DNA of 33,290 nt from Coriobacteriia bacterium (GCA_016938395.1 JAFGUS010000081.1:1-33290); one strand, 5' to 3'; shown: positions 25,396 to 33,164, numbered from the stretch's first letter. Notes: generated by a model from the sequence alone, not told the origin. Numbers and translations: made by a program.

Positions 25396-26333
25396 CACAG
25401 CAGCCCGCGCTCTTCCTGTGTGGCCGTCTTGCGCGCCTGGTAGGCGTCCAGCGGCTCGAGATGCGCGATCACGTCGACCACGTCGTCGAAGGCGTCGTGC
25501 ACGGCGCGCTCGACGCGCTCGGCGATCTCGTGGCCAGCCCGCACACTGATCGCCGGGTCCACCTGCACGTGGAGGTCCACGTAGACCTCGCTGCCGGTAC
25601 CCCTGCTTCTGATGTCGTGGCAGCCGAGCACACCTTCGACGCCGAGCACGACGGCGGTGACATCCTCCGGCTCGACTCCCGCACTGTCGGCGAGCGCACC
25701 GGTGGCGGGCCTGAGCACGCGGATGGCGGCGCGGACGATGAAGACCGTCACGAGCAGCCCGAGCAGCGGGTCAGCGATGGGATAGCCGAGCCGCACTGCG
25801 GCGAGGCCGCCGATGACCCCGAGCGTGACGAGCACATCGCTCGCGGTGTGACTCGCATCGGCAGCGAGCACCTGGCTCCCGAGGCGGACCGCCGCCCGCC
25901 GCTCCATCGTGGTCACCACGATATTGACGCCGAGCGTGACAAGCATCACCACGAAGCTCACGGCATCCACCGCGGGGCCTGCGCCCGGATCCATCAGCCT
26001 GGTGACCGATGCCGAGCCCACCCGCCACGCTGCAAGCAGCAGAAGCGCGCCGATGGCTGCCGACGCGAAGGTCTCGTACTTGCCGTGGCCGTAGGGGTGG
26101 TCCCGATCGGCAGGGCGCGCGGCCAGGCCCAGGCCCAGCAGTCCGATGATGTTGGACGCCCCATCAAACAGCGAATGGAACCCGTCTGCGGTGACCGCGA
26201 CCGAGTCGATGAGCATGCCGTATGCGAGCTTGGCGACCGCCACAAGCACGTTGAGTGCAAGAACCCACCACAGCACTCTACGCACGGCACGCGTCCGGTC
26301 CGCAGCCCCCTCGCGCCGACTCGCGTATCCCAC
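25395..26333 (-). CDS. Cation diffusion facilitator (CDF) metal efflux protein
   Basis: A 312-residue protein with six predicted membrane helices and a C-terminal cytoplasmic domain. Metal site residues of the CDF family are intact: Asp50, His53 and Asp57 in ADGFHSLFDG, the HPYGHGKYE loop, and DASHTASD in helix 5. CDF proteins export Zn2+, Fe2+, Mn2+ or related ions by proton exchange. I chose the GTG at 26333 because GGAGG lies 5 bases upstream; an ATG 8 codons earlier would overlap the operator. The operator palindrome lies about 22 bases upstream and is shared with the divergent csoR-type gene. Confidence 0.88.
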   Translation of the reverse strand: MGYASRREGAADRTRAVRRVLWWVLALNVLVAVAKLAYGMLIDSVAVTADGFHSLFDGASNIIGLLGLGLAARPADRDHPYGHGKYETFASAAIGALLLLAAWRVGSASVTRLMDPGAGPAVDAVSFVVMLVTLGVNIVVTTMERRAAVRLGSQVLAADASHTASDVLVTLGVIGGLAAVRLGYPIADPLLGLLVTVFIVRAAIRVLRPATGALADSAGVEPEDVTAVVLGVEGVLGCHDIRSRGTGSEVYVDLHVQVDPAISVRAGHEIAERVERAVHDAFDDVVDVIAHLEPLDAYQARKTATQEERGLL

Positions 26334-26345
26334 AGGCCCCTCCGC

Positions 26346-26375
26346 TTGCCGAAACATACCCCCTAGGGGTATATT
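26346..26375 (+). promoter_or_regulatory. Promoter of the CsoR-family gene with CsoR-type operator in its spacer
   Basis: TTGCCG (26346-26351), 18 bp, then TATATT (26370-26375; 5 of 6). The palindrome ATACCCC-CTA-GGGGTAT at 26356-26372 fills the spacer. On the minus strand TATGTT (26352-26357) could be the -10 of the divergent CDF gene, so one operator may control both directions, which implies autoregulation. Confidence 0.72.
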
Positions 26376-26432
26376 TGCTGGCACAAACCATTCGATTGTA
26401 CGTCACTGCGCCTACCGGGCAAGGAGTCCCGC

Positions 26433-26735
26433 ATGGACGACGCAACCGACGCTCCCCTCGCAGCCACAGACGAAGAACGTCGCCGCATCATCAACCGGCT
26501 CAAGCGTCTCGAGGGTCAGATTCGAGGACTGCAGACCATGATCGAGTCCGGCAAGGACTGCGAGGCGGTCCTCACACAGATCATGGCGGCCAAGTCGGCC
26601 CTCAATCAAGTCGGGCTCCATATCATCGGGCACTCCATGAAGACCTGCCTGGTCGACGACGGCGTGACCGATCGGGATGAACTCATCGACGAGGCGATCA
26701 AGGTCTTCCTCAAGTACTCCAGCTGCGTGCAGTGA
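26433..26735 (+). CDS. CsoR/CstR-family metal- or persulfide-sensing repressor
   Basis: A 100-residue all-helical DUF156 protein. The family core is clear: RIINRLKRLEGQIRGLQTMIESGKDC, then AAKSALNQVGLHIIGHSMKTCL. Copper-sensing CsoR uses Cys-His-Cys. Here Cys43 and Cys72 align with the two cysteines, but the middle ligand position is Ser68, with His67 one residue before. Persulfide sensors of the CstR type also keep the two cysteines without that histidine, so thiol sensing is possible. Cys98 is an extra cysteine near the C terminus. AAGGAG lies 6 bases before the ATG. The promoter contains a CsoR-type palindrome, suggesting autoregulation. The gene is convergent with the DUF302 gene, with 17 bases between the stops. 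Confidence 0.88.
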   Translation: MDDATDAPLAATDEERRRIINRLKRLEGQIRGLQTMIESGKDCEAVLTQIMAAKSALNQVGLHIIGHSMKTCLVDDGVTDRDELIDEAIKVFLKYSSCVQ

Positions 26736-26752
26736 TCGGCCGATAGACGCCC

Positions 26753-27109
26753 TTACCGCACAGCGTCATCGACCACCGCGACCACGGTGGACTCGGCCTT
26801 GCACGAGACCGCCTCTGCTGCCGGCTCGATGACGTTCCAGAGCACCGTCGGCCGTATCGCCGTCACCCACACCGCATCCCCCTCCGCGTAGACGTGCAGC
26901 TTGCAGAGGTGCTCGTCGCCCTCGCCGATCGCAACGTCCAGGATGGTGAGCGGCTGGATAGCGAAACCCTTGGCGGCGAGTGTGGCCTGCAGATCGTGAC
27001 GCCTGACGACAGCAAAGCCGTGCAAGCGTACAGACCGCTCCACGGCTTCTACTGCGTCGGGGAAGCTGCGCGCGCACTCCCGCCTATACGTGAAATCCTC
27101 AGTAGCCAC
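26753..27109 (-). CDS. DUF302 domain protein
   Basis: A 118-residue soluble protein matching the DUF302 pattern: an N-terminal FPDAVEAVERSVRLHGFAVVRRHDLQATLAAKG, then ILDV and the second half LCKLHVYAEGDAVWVTAIRPT. The function of DUF302 is not established. The family often occurs near sulfur-handling or redox genes, which fits the thioredoxin gene in the same operon. The GTG start has only a weak ribosome site, but homology begins nearby (MATEDFTYRRE). It is the last gene of the thioredoxin-FmdB-DUF302 series, 35 bases after the FmdB-type gene. Confidence 0.8.
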   Translation of the reverse strand: MATEDFTYRRECARSFPDAVEAVERSVRLHGFAVVRRHDLQATLAAKGFAIQPLTILDVAIGEGDEHLCKLHVYAEGDAVWVTAIRPTVLWNVIEPAAEAVSCKAESTVVAVVDDAVR

Positions 27110-27144
27110 GCTACCGGTCCAGCCTCACAGGCGGCCGGCTACGC

Positions 27145-27339
27145 TCAAGAGAACCCGCCTCTCGGCGTGCACGAGCCGCTCGATGTCACAGGAGGCGCGA
27201 CGTAACCGCCGCCGACCCCCGTCGACACGTCTGATGAACCACACTCGGGGCATACCTTGTCGGCCTCCCTGAGCAGCCGCATCAAGAAGCGATCGAACTC
27301 GTGCCCGCAGTTCTTGCATCGCAGTTCGTACGTCGGCAT
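27145..27339 (-). CDS. FmdB-type zinc ribbon protein
   Basis: A 64-residue protein with the FmdB/CxxC_CxxC signature: MPTYELRCKNCGHEF (Cys8, Cys11) and VCPECGSSDV (Cys30, Cys33), followed by a glycine/serine-rich tail. These small zinc ribbons are suspected regulators, but their role is not settled. GAGG lies 6 bases before the ATG. It begins 8 bases after the thioredoxin stop, so it belongs to the thioredoxin operon. Confidence 0.9.
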   Translation of the reverse strand: MPTYELRCKNCGHEFDRFLMRLLREADKVCPECGSSDVSTGVGGGYVAPPVTSSGSCTPRGGFS

Positions 27340-27347
27340 GCCGAACC

Positions 27348-27671
27348 TCAGACCAGGCCGAACTCACGACCGAGCGCGTCGGCGCTCCGGGCACCGATCA
27401 CCTGCGTGACCAGAGTACCACGGTCGAACTTGGCAATCGTAGGGATGCTCATGATCCCGTAGCGCATGGCAACATCACGGGCCTCGTCAACGTTGACCTT
27501 GACGAACGCCACGCCGTCGCCGACCTTGCCGGCGAGCTTCTCAAGCTCAGGGCCGACCATGCGGCACGGACCGCACCACGGCGCCCAGAAGTCTACGATG
27601 ACCGGGACCGACGCATCGAGCACTTCAGCCTGGAACTCGGCCTCGCTGATCTCACGGACAGCTCCACTCAC
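27348..27671 (-). CDS. trxA: Thioredoxin
   Basis: A 107-residue single-domain thioredoxin with the active site FWAPWCGPC (Cys33, Cys36), the cis-proline in MSIPTI (Pro77) and the terminal GARSADAL. It reduces cytoplasmic disulfides and can pass electrons to CcdA, whose gene carries the same operator type. The GTG start is chosen because GGAGG lies 8 bases upstream; the longer open frame would extend through the operator. It is the first gene of an operon with the FmdB-type and DUF302 genes. The strong promoter with a perfect 20-bp palindrome suggests inducible expression rather than a housekeeping role. Confidence 0.92.
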   Translation of the reverse strand: MSGAVREISEAEFQAEVLDASVPVIVDFWAPWCGPCRMVGPELEKLAGKVGDGVAFVKVNVDEARDVAMRYGIMSIPTIAKFDRGTLVTQVIGARSADALGREFGLV

Positions 27672-27706
27672 AACGATCTCCTCCTCAGGTACGATGTACT
27701 GCGCGG

Positions 27707-27737
27707 AGTATACCCCATGGGGTATACTTGGTGTCAA
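27707..27737 (-). promoter_or_regulatory. trxA promoter with a perfect 20-bp CsoR-type palindrome
   Basis: On the minus strand TTGACA (27732-27737; consensus), a 19-bp spacer, then TATACT (27707-27712). GTATACCCCATGGGGTATAC at 27708-27727 is a perfect palindrome lying in the spacer and over part of the -10. Because of the symmetry a TATACT also faces the divergent membrane gene. The 19-bp spacer is longer than the usual 17. Confidence 0.78.
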
Positions 27738-27814
27738 GTCGTCCGCCCTGCGGCCGTCTGGCGCAGATGCTCCGGTTCATCTATCGTCACCAGGTGATGG
27801 GAAGGGGTGTGCGG

Positions 27815-29059
27815 GTGAGCGACTGGCTTCTGTTGCTCGGCGGCAGCCTGCTCTTCGGAGCGGCACTGGTCGCTACCATGGTCGTCCACCGGGCGCTCGT
27901 ACCGCTTGCGGTGCTCGTCACGCTCGGCGCGTTCGGTTCGTCGCTCATGCATCTCGCCTCCGTGTTCGGCGGATACGGGACCGTGCAGGCGGTCGGCGCG
28001 GGCTTGCTCTTCGTCATGGGAGGCGCCGGCATCGGCTACACCGTGGCTGCCGCCCTCCTGCCTCACCTCGCACGACGTCCTCGTGTGCCGACGCTTCCCG
28101 ACGTGCCACTCGAGGCGGGGCGGGAGGCGGTGGTGCTGATCGCAGCGACCGAGCCGGAGCGCTACAGCGTGCGCTCGGTCGCCGCCCGGCACGTGCGCCA
28201 CATCGGCGAGGCCGGCATGGACATCTCGAACACCGCCACGCCGTTCGTGTTCCTCGCCGAGAAGGCTCGCTATGGCGCGGTCCGGGGCAAGACGAGCGGC
28301 CCGGCCGTCGCGCGCGAAATCGCAACGGGAGTCGCCAACGCACTGGAGGCCACCGGCTCACGTGCCGCGGTATCGCTGGCGTGGACTCACGAACCTGACA
28401 GCCTCGCGCGCACGGTCGCAGAGCACGCAGCAGAGGGCATCGCACGCATCGCCGTCGTACCCCTCGGTTTCGAGGACTCCGACGAGGTGGAGCACGCAAA
28501 GGCGATTCTCGATCGCGCACACCCGCGGCAGCACGGCGTGCACGTCGCGTTCGGCCCCCCTGTCTGGCACGACACAGCGCTCGCGGAGCGTCTCGTGTCC
28601 CGCGTACTCGGCTGCACCCGCAATGCCGAGTCGTCTGCCATCGGCGTCGTACTCGTGGGTGAGGGCGTGCCTCCCGAATGGGAGCGTCGGCACAACGCGG
28701 CTCGGTGTGACGAGACGTACTTCAATCAGCGGGTACGACTGCTGCTGGGGGAACACGGCATCGACGACCGCGCCATACGGATCGGATGGCTCGACTGGCA
28801 GATGCCCGATGTGACCGAGGCAGTGCGCCACGTCGGCGCGCTGGGCAAGACCCGCATCGTCGTGGCGCCATCGATGATCGCGCTTCCCACGCTCGCGGCT
28901 ACCGTGGACCTCGGTCATGCAGTGGAGCTGGCGAGACTCCCGCAGGAGGTCGAGGTCGTCACGCTGCTGCCGTGGGGGGATGACGAGGCGTTCTCGAGCG
29001 CGGTCACTCGCTCGGCGATGCGGGCGCTCGAGAGCCTGGGCGGGTCGGTCAGACCCTGA
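27815..29059 (+). CDS. Membrane protein with degenerate ferrochelatase/CbiX-like domain
   Basis: A 414-residue protein. Residues 3-88 contain about three membrane helices and the remaining 320 form a soluble domain. Its two halves resemble class II chelatases in layout: VSLAWTHEPDSLARTVAEHAAEGIARIAVVPLGF recalls the first ferrochelatase lobe, and IGVVLVGEGVPPEWERR sits where chelatases have a catalytic histidine (GHG or HGLP) but here has glutamate. The enzyme may therefore be inactive as a chelatase or act differently; the assignment is tentative. GTG with AAGGGG 7 bases upstream is preferred; ATG at 27767 or 27797 is possible. It is divergent from trxA across the CsoR-type palindrome. Its 3' end overlaps the convergent PHP gene by 11 bases. 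Confidence 0.55.
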   Translation: MSDWLLLLGGSLLFGAALVATMVVHRALVPLAVLVTLGAFGSSLMHLASVFGGYGTVQAVGAGLLFVMGGAGIGYTVAAALLPHLARRPRVPTLPDVPLEAGREAVVLIAATEPERYSVRSVAARHVRHIGEAGMDISNTATPFVFLAEKARYGAVRGKTSGPAVAREIATGVANALEATGSRAAVSLAWTHEPDSLARTVAEHAAEGIARIAVVPLGFEDSDEVEHAKAILDRAHPRQHGVHVAFGPPVWHDTALAERLVSRVLGCTRNAESSAIGVVLVGEGVPPEWERRHNAARCDETYFNQRVRLLLGEHGIDDRAIRIGWLDWQMPDVTEAVRHVGALGKTRIVVAPSMIALPTLAATVDLGHAVELARLPQEVEVVTLLPWGDDEAFSSAVTRSAMRALESLGGSVRP

Positions 29060-29771
29060 CCTTACACCGCTCCCAGTTCCACGCCTGGCGGCGACGGATC
29101 TGCGGGATGCGGAACGCGTAGCGCAACGCCAGCGCCAGTCCTCCCCGATCGGCCTCGGCACGGGTCTCGAGCGCCTCGATGCTGCGCCGGAGATCGGCCG
29201 CGGTCGTTCCCCGGAAGACCGTGTACCCCTTGCCGACACCCTGCAGCACGTGTGCGTCCGAACCGCCGACGGCAGCGATGCCCTGGCCACCCGTGAACAT
29301 CTTGGCCGCCACGCGGTTGGCCCATCCGAGATACGGCACCGAGTTGTACACCTCGAGCGCGTGGAAGGCGAGCTCGCTCACGGCGGCGCCGAAGCCGCTC
29401 CGGCCGAACGGTCCGAAGACGCCGCGGCTCGAGAACGGATGCGGGATGATGGCGATGCCGTGTTGCTCGTTGATGCGGCTGATCGTCTCGGCCGCCGAGA
29501 GACCCGACGGGATCTCCTCGCTCAGGAAGAGCCCGATGACGTGACCTTCGCGCGAGGAGACCTCCTCGCCAACGATGACCTCTATACCGTAGAGCTCTTC
29601 GAGCTCCTTGGCGAAGAGCGCACCTTCGATGGTGTTATGGTCGGTGATAGCGATGACCGAGAGGTCGGTCTTGGTGGCAACGTACTCCATGATCTGCGGG
29701 ATCTTGGCGAGACCATCGCTGTGGCTCGAGTGGATGTGCAGATCGGCCTTGCTCCAGACCTCGGTGCTCAA
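29049..29771 (-). CDS. PHP-domain metal-dependent phosphoesterase
   Basis: A 240-residue protein with the PHP metal site: DLHIHSSHSDG, AITDHNT, VGEEVSS, the HPF motif and GGSDAH. It is the TrpH/RNase AM-like single-domain form. Known members hydrolyse phosphoesters such as 3',5'-bisphosphates or trim RNA 5' ends; the substrate here is open. The start is TTG with GGGGG 5 bases upstream. The gap upstream (29772-29893) holds copies of TTCGGTAC. The last 11 bases overlap the convergent membrane protein gene. Confidence 0.85.
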   Translation of the reverse strand: MSTEVWSKADLHIHSSHSDGLAKIPQIMEYVATKTDLSVIAITDHNTIEGALFAKELEELYGIEVIVGEEVSSREGHVIGLFLSEEIPSGLSAAETISRINEQHGIAIIPHPFSSRGVFGPFGRSGFGAAVSELAFHALEVYNSVPYLGWANRVAAKMFTGGQGIAAVGGSDAHVLQGVGKGYTVFRGTTAADLRRSIEALETRAEADRGGLALALRYAFRIPQIRRRQAWNWERCKVRV

Positions 29772-29791
29772 GAGTGCCCCCGTATCGTGTG

Positions 29792-29840
29792 TTCGGTACT
29801 AACCGACCGAACTAAGCAAGTAGCATACCGCATTCGGTAC
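29792..29840. repeat. Repeated TTCGGTAC / ACCGAA motifs upstream of the PHP gene
   Basis: TTCGGTAC occurs at 29792-29799 and again at 29833-29840, 41 bp apart. ACCGAA at 29806-29811 makes an inverted pair with the first copy. TACCG/CGGTA (29826-29830 and 29835-29839) forms a short hairpin around the second. The spacing of about four helical turns would suit a regulator binding site. Confidence 0.4.
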
Positions 29841-29893
29841 GTTCATCGGCAGGCGACGACAGTCGCTCAAGCCGCGATCGCGCGATTTCGCAC

Positions 29894-31054
29894 CTATACG
29901 TGGCGCCCTGCCCACTCGCGCAGACGGCGCGCGCCCTCATCCAGTCGCTCGAGTGAGGTGGCGTAACTGAAGCGCAGGAACCCTTCCCCACCGGGGCCGA
30001 AGTCGATTCCCGGAGCCGCAGCCACTCCCGCCTCTTCGAGCAGGCGGCCCGCAAGCGCAAGCGAGTCGTCTCCCCACGCCCGAGCATCGGCGAACACGTA
30101 GAACGCGCCGAGCGGCTCGGTGGCCACGCCGAGCCCCGCCTCGCGGAGTGCCGGAACGAGGAATCGGCGTCGGCGATCGTACTCCTCGCGCATGCGGGCG
30201 ACATCGCCCTGCGCGTGCAGAAGTGCCGTGGTACCCGCCACCTGCACGAAGTGGTTGGCGCACAAGAAGAAGTTCTGCTGGATCTTCTCGGCCGGGCGCA
30301 CGAACTGTTCGGGCGCGATCAGGTATCCGAGCCGCCATCCCGTCATCGCATACGCCTTGGAGAAGCCGTTCAGCACGAACGCGCGGTCGGTGAACTCCCG
30401 TACCGAGTGCGAGGCGCCGCCGAACTCGAGGCCGTGGTAGATCTCGTCACTCGCAAGCCAGAGCCCGTGGCGCTCCGCGAGTGCCGCAAGCCCCTCGAGG
30501 TCCTCGGGACCGAGCACGCCGCCGGTGGGGTTGGACGGTGAGTTCACCATGATCGCTTTTGTCCTCGGCGTGATGGCGCGCTCGACCTCCTCGAGCCGGT
30601 AGCGGAACCCGTCTTCGGCACGCACGCGCACCGGCACGGGCACCCCGCCGAGGAACGCCACGTAGTTGGGGTATGCGGGATAGGACGGGTCGGCCATGAT
30701 GACCTCGTCGCCGGGATCGAGGAGCGATCCGAAGAGCAGCAGCATCGCCGGCGACGTCCCCTGCGTCACGATGATGGTGGCAGGGTCGATGTCCACACCG
30801 TACGCGCCGTGCATGTGCCTCGTGATGGCAACGCGCAGGTCGGGCAGGCCGAGGGACTGCGTGTAGCCGGTGTCGCCCGCATCCATCGCCGACTCGGCGG
30901 CCCGCACGATCACCTCGGGCGTCGGGAAGTCGGGGTCCCCGATCTCGAGCCGCACGATATCGCGGCCCTGGGCCTCAAGCTCCTTCGCGCGGGCCACGAC
31001 GTCCATGACCATGAACGGGCGTATGGACTCGGCGCGCCGCGAGACGTCAGGCAT
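29894..31054 (-). CDS. Class I/II PLP-dependent aminotransferase
   Basis: A 386-residue fold-type I aminotransferase of the aspartate/alanine-type subgroup. Family residues visible: GDPDFPTP near the N terminus, VTQGTSPAM at the cofactor phosphate site, NSPSNPTGGV, the SDEIYHGL aspartate/tyrosine pair, and the Schiff-base lysine in NGFSKAYAMTGWRLGY (Lys233). The terminal arginine that binds the substrate carboxylate is in FLRFSYATS. The amino acid substrate cannot be told. The ATG lies 1 base after the radical SAM stop, so it is coupled to that gene; longer frames upstream are not supported. It ends a three-gene operon with two radical-SAM-related genes. Confidence 0.9.
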   Translation of the reverse strand: MPDVSRRAESIRPFMVMDVVARAKELEAQGRDIVRLEIGDPDFPTPEVIVRAAESAMDAGDTGYTQSLGLPDLRVAITRHMHGAYGVDIDPATIIVTQGTSPAMLLLFGSLLDPGDEVIMADPSYPAYPNYVAFLGGVPVPVRVRAEDGFRYRLEEVERAITPRTKAIMVNSPSNPTGGVLGPEDLEGLAALAERHGLWLASDEIYHGLEFGGASHSVREFTDRAFVLNGFSKAYAMTGWRLGYLIAPEQFVRPAEKIQQNFFLCANHFVQVAGTTALLHAQGDVARMREEYDRRRRFLVPALREAGLGVATEPLGAFYVFADARAWGDDSLALAGRLLEEAGVAAAPGIDFGPGGEGFLRFSYATSLERLDEGARRLREWAGRHV

Positions 31055-31055
31055 A

Positions 31056-32333
31056 TCAGCCGTCCTCGAGTCGGGCGCTGTAGACACGGCCGAGGTGCAC
31101 GGAGCGCGCCTCGAGCCGCCGCAGGTCGCTGAAGCCGATGGTGTCGGTAGCGATGATCTCATGCGGCGCCTCGGGGTCGAACCTCAGACCGAGTTCGTCG
31201 GCGCGCAGGTAGAGCTCTGTGCCGGGCAGCACGTGGAGCGTGGAGGTCTGGATCTTGCCGGGGTCGAGCGTCAGGCAGAACTCGAGACCCGCAAGGAAGT
31301 CGTCCGGGGTGTCACCGGGAAGCCCGGCGATGAGATCGCACTCCACCGAGATGCCCGCTCCCTTCAATGCCTCCACCCCGCGCGCGAACCGGGCGGGATC
31401 GAAGCGGCGATGACACGTCGCCAGCGCGGCCTCCCCGATGCTCTGAGGGCCCGTCTCCACCGAGACCACACCCGCTCGCCTGAGCGCGCCTGCGGCCTCG
31501 TCGTCGATGCGTTCTATGTCAACCTCGATGGTGTGCAGCACGAGACCACGGGTGGCATACGGCGCGAGCAGGCCGGTAAGCCAGACGAGCCGTTCGTCGG
31601 TGAGGTTGAAGACCGGGTCGATGAACGAGAACGACCGCACACCGCGCTCACCGGCAAGGTACTCGATCTCGGCCGCCACGCGCTCGACGCTGAACGAGCG
31701 CAGGCGCCCGTACCCCTTGCCCTCGAAGCAGTATGCGCAGCGGTGCGGGCAGCCGCGATACGTCTCGATGTACGCGCCGCCCTCCACGGGCTGCAGCGCG
31801 CCGCTCAGGTACGGTGACGGTATCCGGTCGAGGTCGGCGATCAGAGACCGATCCGGGGCGGCGAGCGGGGCTCCCGTGGCATCACGGCCCGTGACCCCGT
31901 CGGCGCGCGAGAACGGCTTTCCGCGCCGCGCCAGATCGAGCACATCGGCGAAGGCCTCCTCGCCCTCCCCGCGCACCACGGCGTCGATCTCGGGATGCGC
32001 CGTGAGCACGTCGGCGGCGATCGGCCCCACCTCAGGACCGCCGAGGACGATCCGGACGTCCGGGAGCGCCTGCTTGACGATGCGGCAGACGTCGTAGACG
32101 GTCCGGGCGTTCCAGCACAGCACCGAGATGCCGAGCACGTCGGGCTCCAGACCGACGATCCGGTAGGCCACCCACCACGCCTCGGCGTCGCTCTCCAGAT
32201 CGAGCGTCTGGAACGCCACGCGTCCGGCGAGGCGCTGGTCGGACTCTGCGAACGCACGCAGGTAGCCGAGTGCGAGCGACTGGTAGCCGGGAGCGTTGAG
32301 CGCGAGGAGCGCGACCTTCAGCGGCTCAGACAT
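31056..32333 (-). CDS. B12-binding-type radical SAM protein
   Basis: A 425-residue protein. Residues 1-135 form a Rossmann-like cobalamin-binding-type domain (DVLGISVLCWNARTVYDVC, RIVLGGPEVGP, then AVVRGEGEEAF), without an obvious cobalamin histidine motif. Residues about 185-390 are a radical SAM barrel with the cluster motif RGCPHRCAYC (Cys195, Cys199, Cys202). A C-terminal extension of unknown role follows. This family includes methyltransferases and enzymes of tetrapyrrole, hopanoid and natural product pathways; nothing fixes the substrate. The start overlaps the preceding gene by 8 bases and the stop is 1 base before the aminotransferase start, so all three are probably made together. 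Confidence 0.88.
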   Translation of the reverse strand: MSEPLKVALLALNAPGYQSLALGYLRAFAESDQRLAGRVAFQTLDLESDAEAWWVAYRIVGLEPDVLGISVLCWNARTVYDVCRIVKQALPDVRIVLGGPEVGPIAADVLTAHPEIDAVVRGEGEEAFADVLDLARRGKPFSRADGVTGRDATGAPLAAPDRSLIADLDRIPSPYLSGALQPVEGGAYIETYRGCPHRCAYCFEGKGYGRLRSFSVERVAAEIEYLAGERGVRSFSFIDPVFNLTDERLVWLTGLLAPYATRGLVLHTIEVDIERIDDEAAGALRRAGVVSVETGPQSIGEAALATCHRRFDPARFARGVEALKGAGISVECDLIAGLPGDTPDDFLAGLEFCLTLDPGKIQTSTLHVLPGTELYLRADELGLRFDPEAPHEIIATDTIGFSDLRRLEARSVHLGRVYSARLEDG

Positions 32334-33036
32334 GCGCCGATCCGATCGTCAGGGCATGCAGCCGATGGGTGACCGGAAGCGGCACGCCATCGGCCACCTC
32401 AACCCAGGTGTGGTTGACCATGCCGGTGTCGCAGGCAGCGGCGATCATCACCGAGGCCGAATCGTGAAGCGGATCGTCCCCGGGCACGAGCCGGACCGCA
32501 TGGATACTCCAGGAGGCGAGCAGCCCCACCGTCTGTGCGAGGTCCGGGAGCGTGTGGCGGCACAGCGGTACCACAGCGGTCACCACCACGGCCACACCCG
32601 CGTCGCGAGCCGCGTCGAGATACGCAGCCACACCCGCCTTCACGGCGCGCATACGGCCCGGTCTGCCCGTAAGGCCATCAGCGATCGCATCGTCCGCGGC
32701 AATAACGACCACCTGCAGGTGACGAACACCGGCACCGAGCACGCCGGCCGCGTTGCCGTGGGCCGCGAGCGCGCCGCCCTCGGTCTCGAGGCCGATGCGC
32801 TCGACCCCTTCCTCGACGCACGCTGCTACGAGCGCAGGCAGCTCCGGATGCGCGAAGGGCTCGCTCCCCGCAAGCAGGACGTTCGGTCCGGGGCTGTCAC
32901 CCCAGGCTGCTGAAGCCGCGCTGATCTCGGCCAGGATGGACTCCGTGGTGCGACATTCGGCCACGACGGGCGGCGCACAATGCGCGCACCGCACCGGCGC
33001 ACCCTCCCCCACTTCGATCCTCACGAACTCGATCAC
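32326..33036 (-). CDS. Radical-SAM-like protein with an incomplete cluster motif
   Basis: A 236-residue protein that looks like a partial radical SAM barrel. After a short strand (MIEFVRIEVG) comes APVRCAHCAPP (Cys17, Cys20), then Cys28, instead of CxxxCxxC. NVLLAGSEPFAHPELPALV resembles the GGEP motif region, and RIGLETEGG the following strand. It may bind a different cluster or none and act as a partner of the B12-type radical SAM protein it overlaps. The GTG start is chosen because GGGAGGGG lies upstream and the longer frame has no similarity. A TATACT box precedes it. It is the first gene of the operon with the radical SAM and aminotransferase genes. Confidence 0.65.
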   Translation of the reverse strand: MIEFVRIEVGEGAPVRCAHCAPPVVAECRTTESILAEISAASAAWGDSPGPNVLLAGSEPFAHPELPALVAACVEEGVERIGLETEGGALAAHGNAAGVLGAGVRHLQVVVIAADDAIADGLTGRPGRMRAVKAGVAAYLDAARDAGVAVVVTAVVPLCRHTLPDLAQTVGLLASWSIHAVRLVPGDDPLHDSASVMIAAACDTGMVNHTWVEVADGVPLPVTHRLHALTIGSAHV

Positions 33037-33062
33037 AGAGCCCCTCCCACGAGCGTGATCCC

Positions 33063-33068
33063 AGTATA
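33063..33068 (-). promoter_or_regulatory. Putative -10 element of the radical-SAM-like operon
   Basis: TATACT in the context CCGCTATACTG lies 26 bases before the GTG. No good -35 box is visible at normal spacing. The same context precedes the L,D-transpeptidase gene. Confidence 0.4.
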
Positions 33069-33164
33069 GCGGTATCGTTCGCGCTGCCACGGTGATGGTC
33101 GCATCGAGGATCGGGGACCCTGCGAGGCCGTGCGAGCGTGGCCGCGCGCGGCCCACACATGCGA

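Noticed and set aside
28563..28578. TGGCACGACACAGC as a sigma-54 promoter
   Set aside because: GG-GC spacing is wrong, the -12 box is absent and it lies inside the chelatase-like gene.
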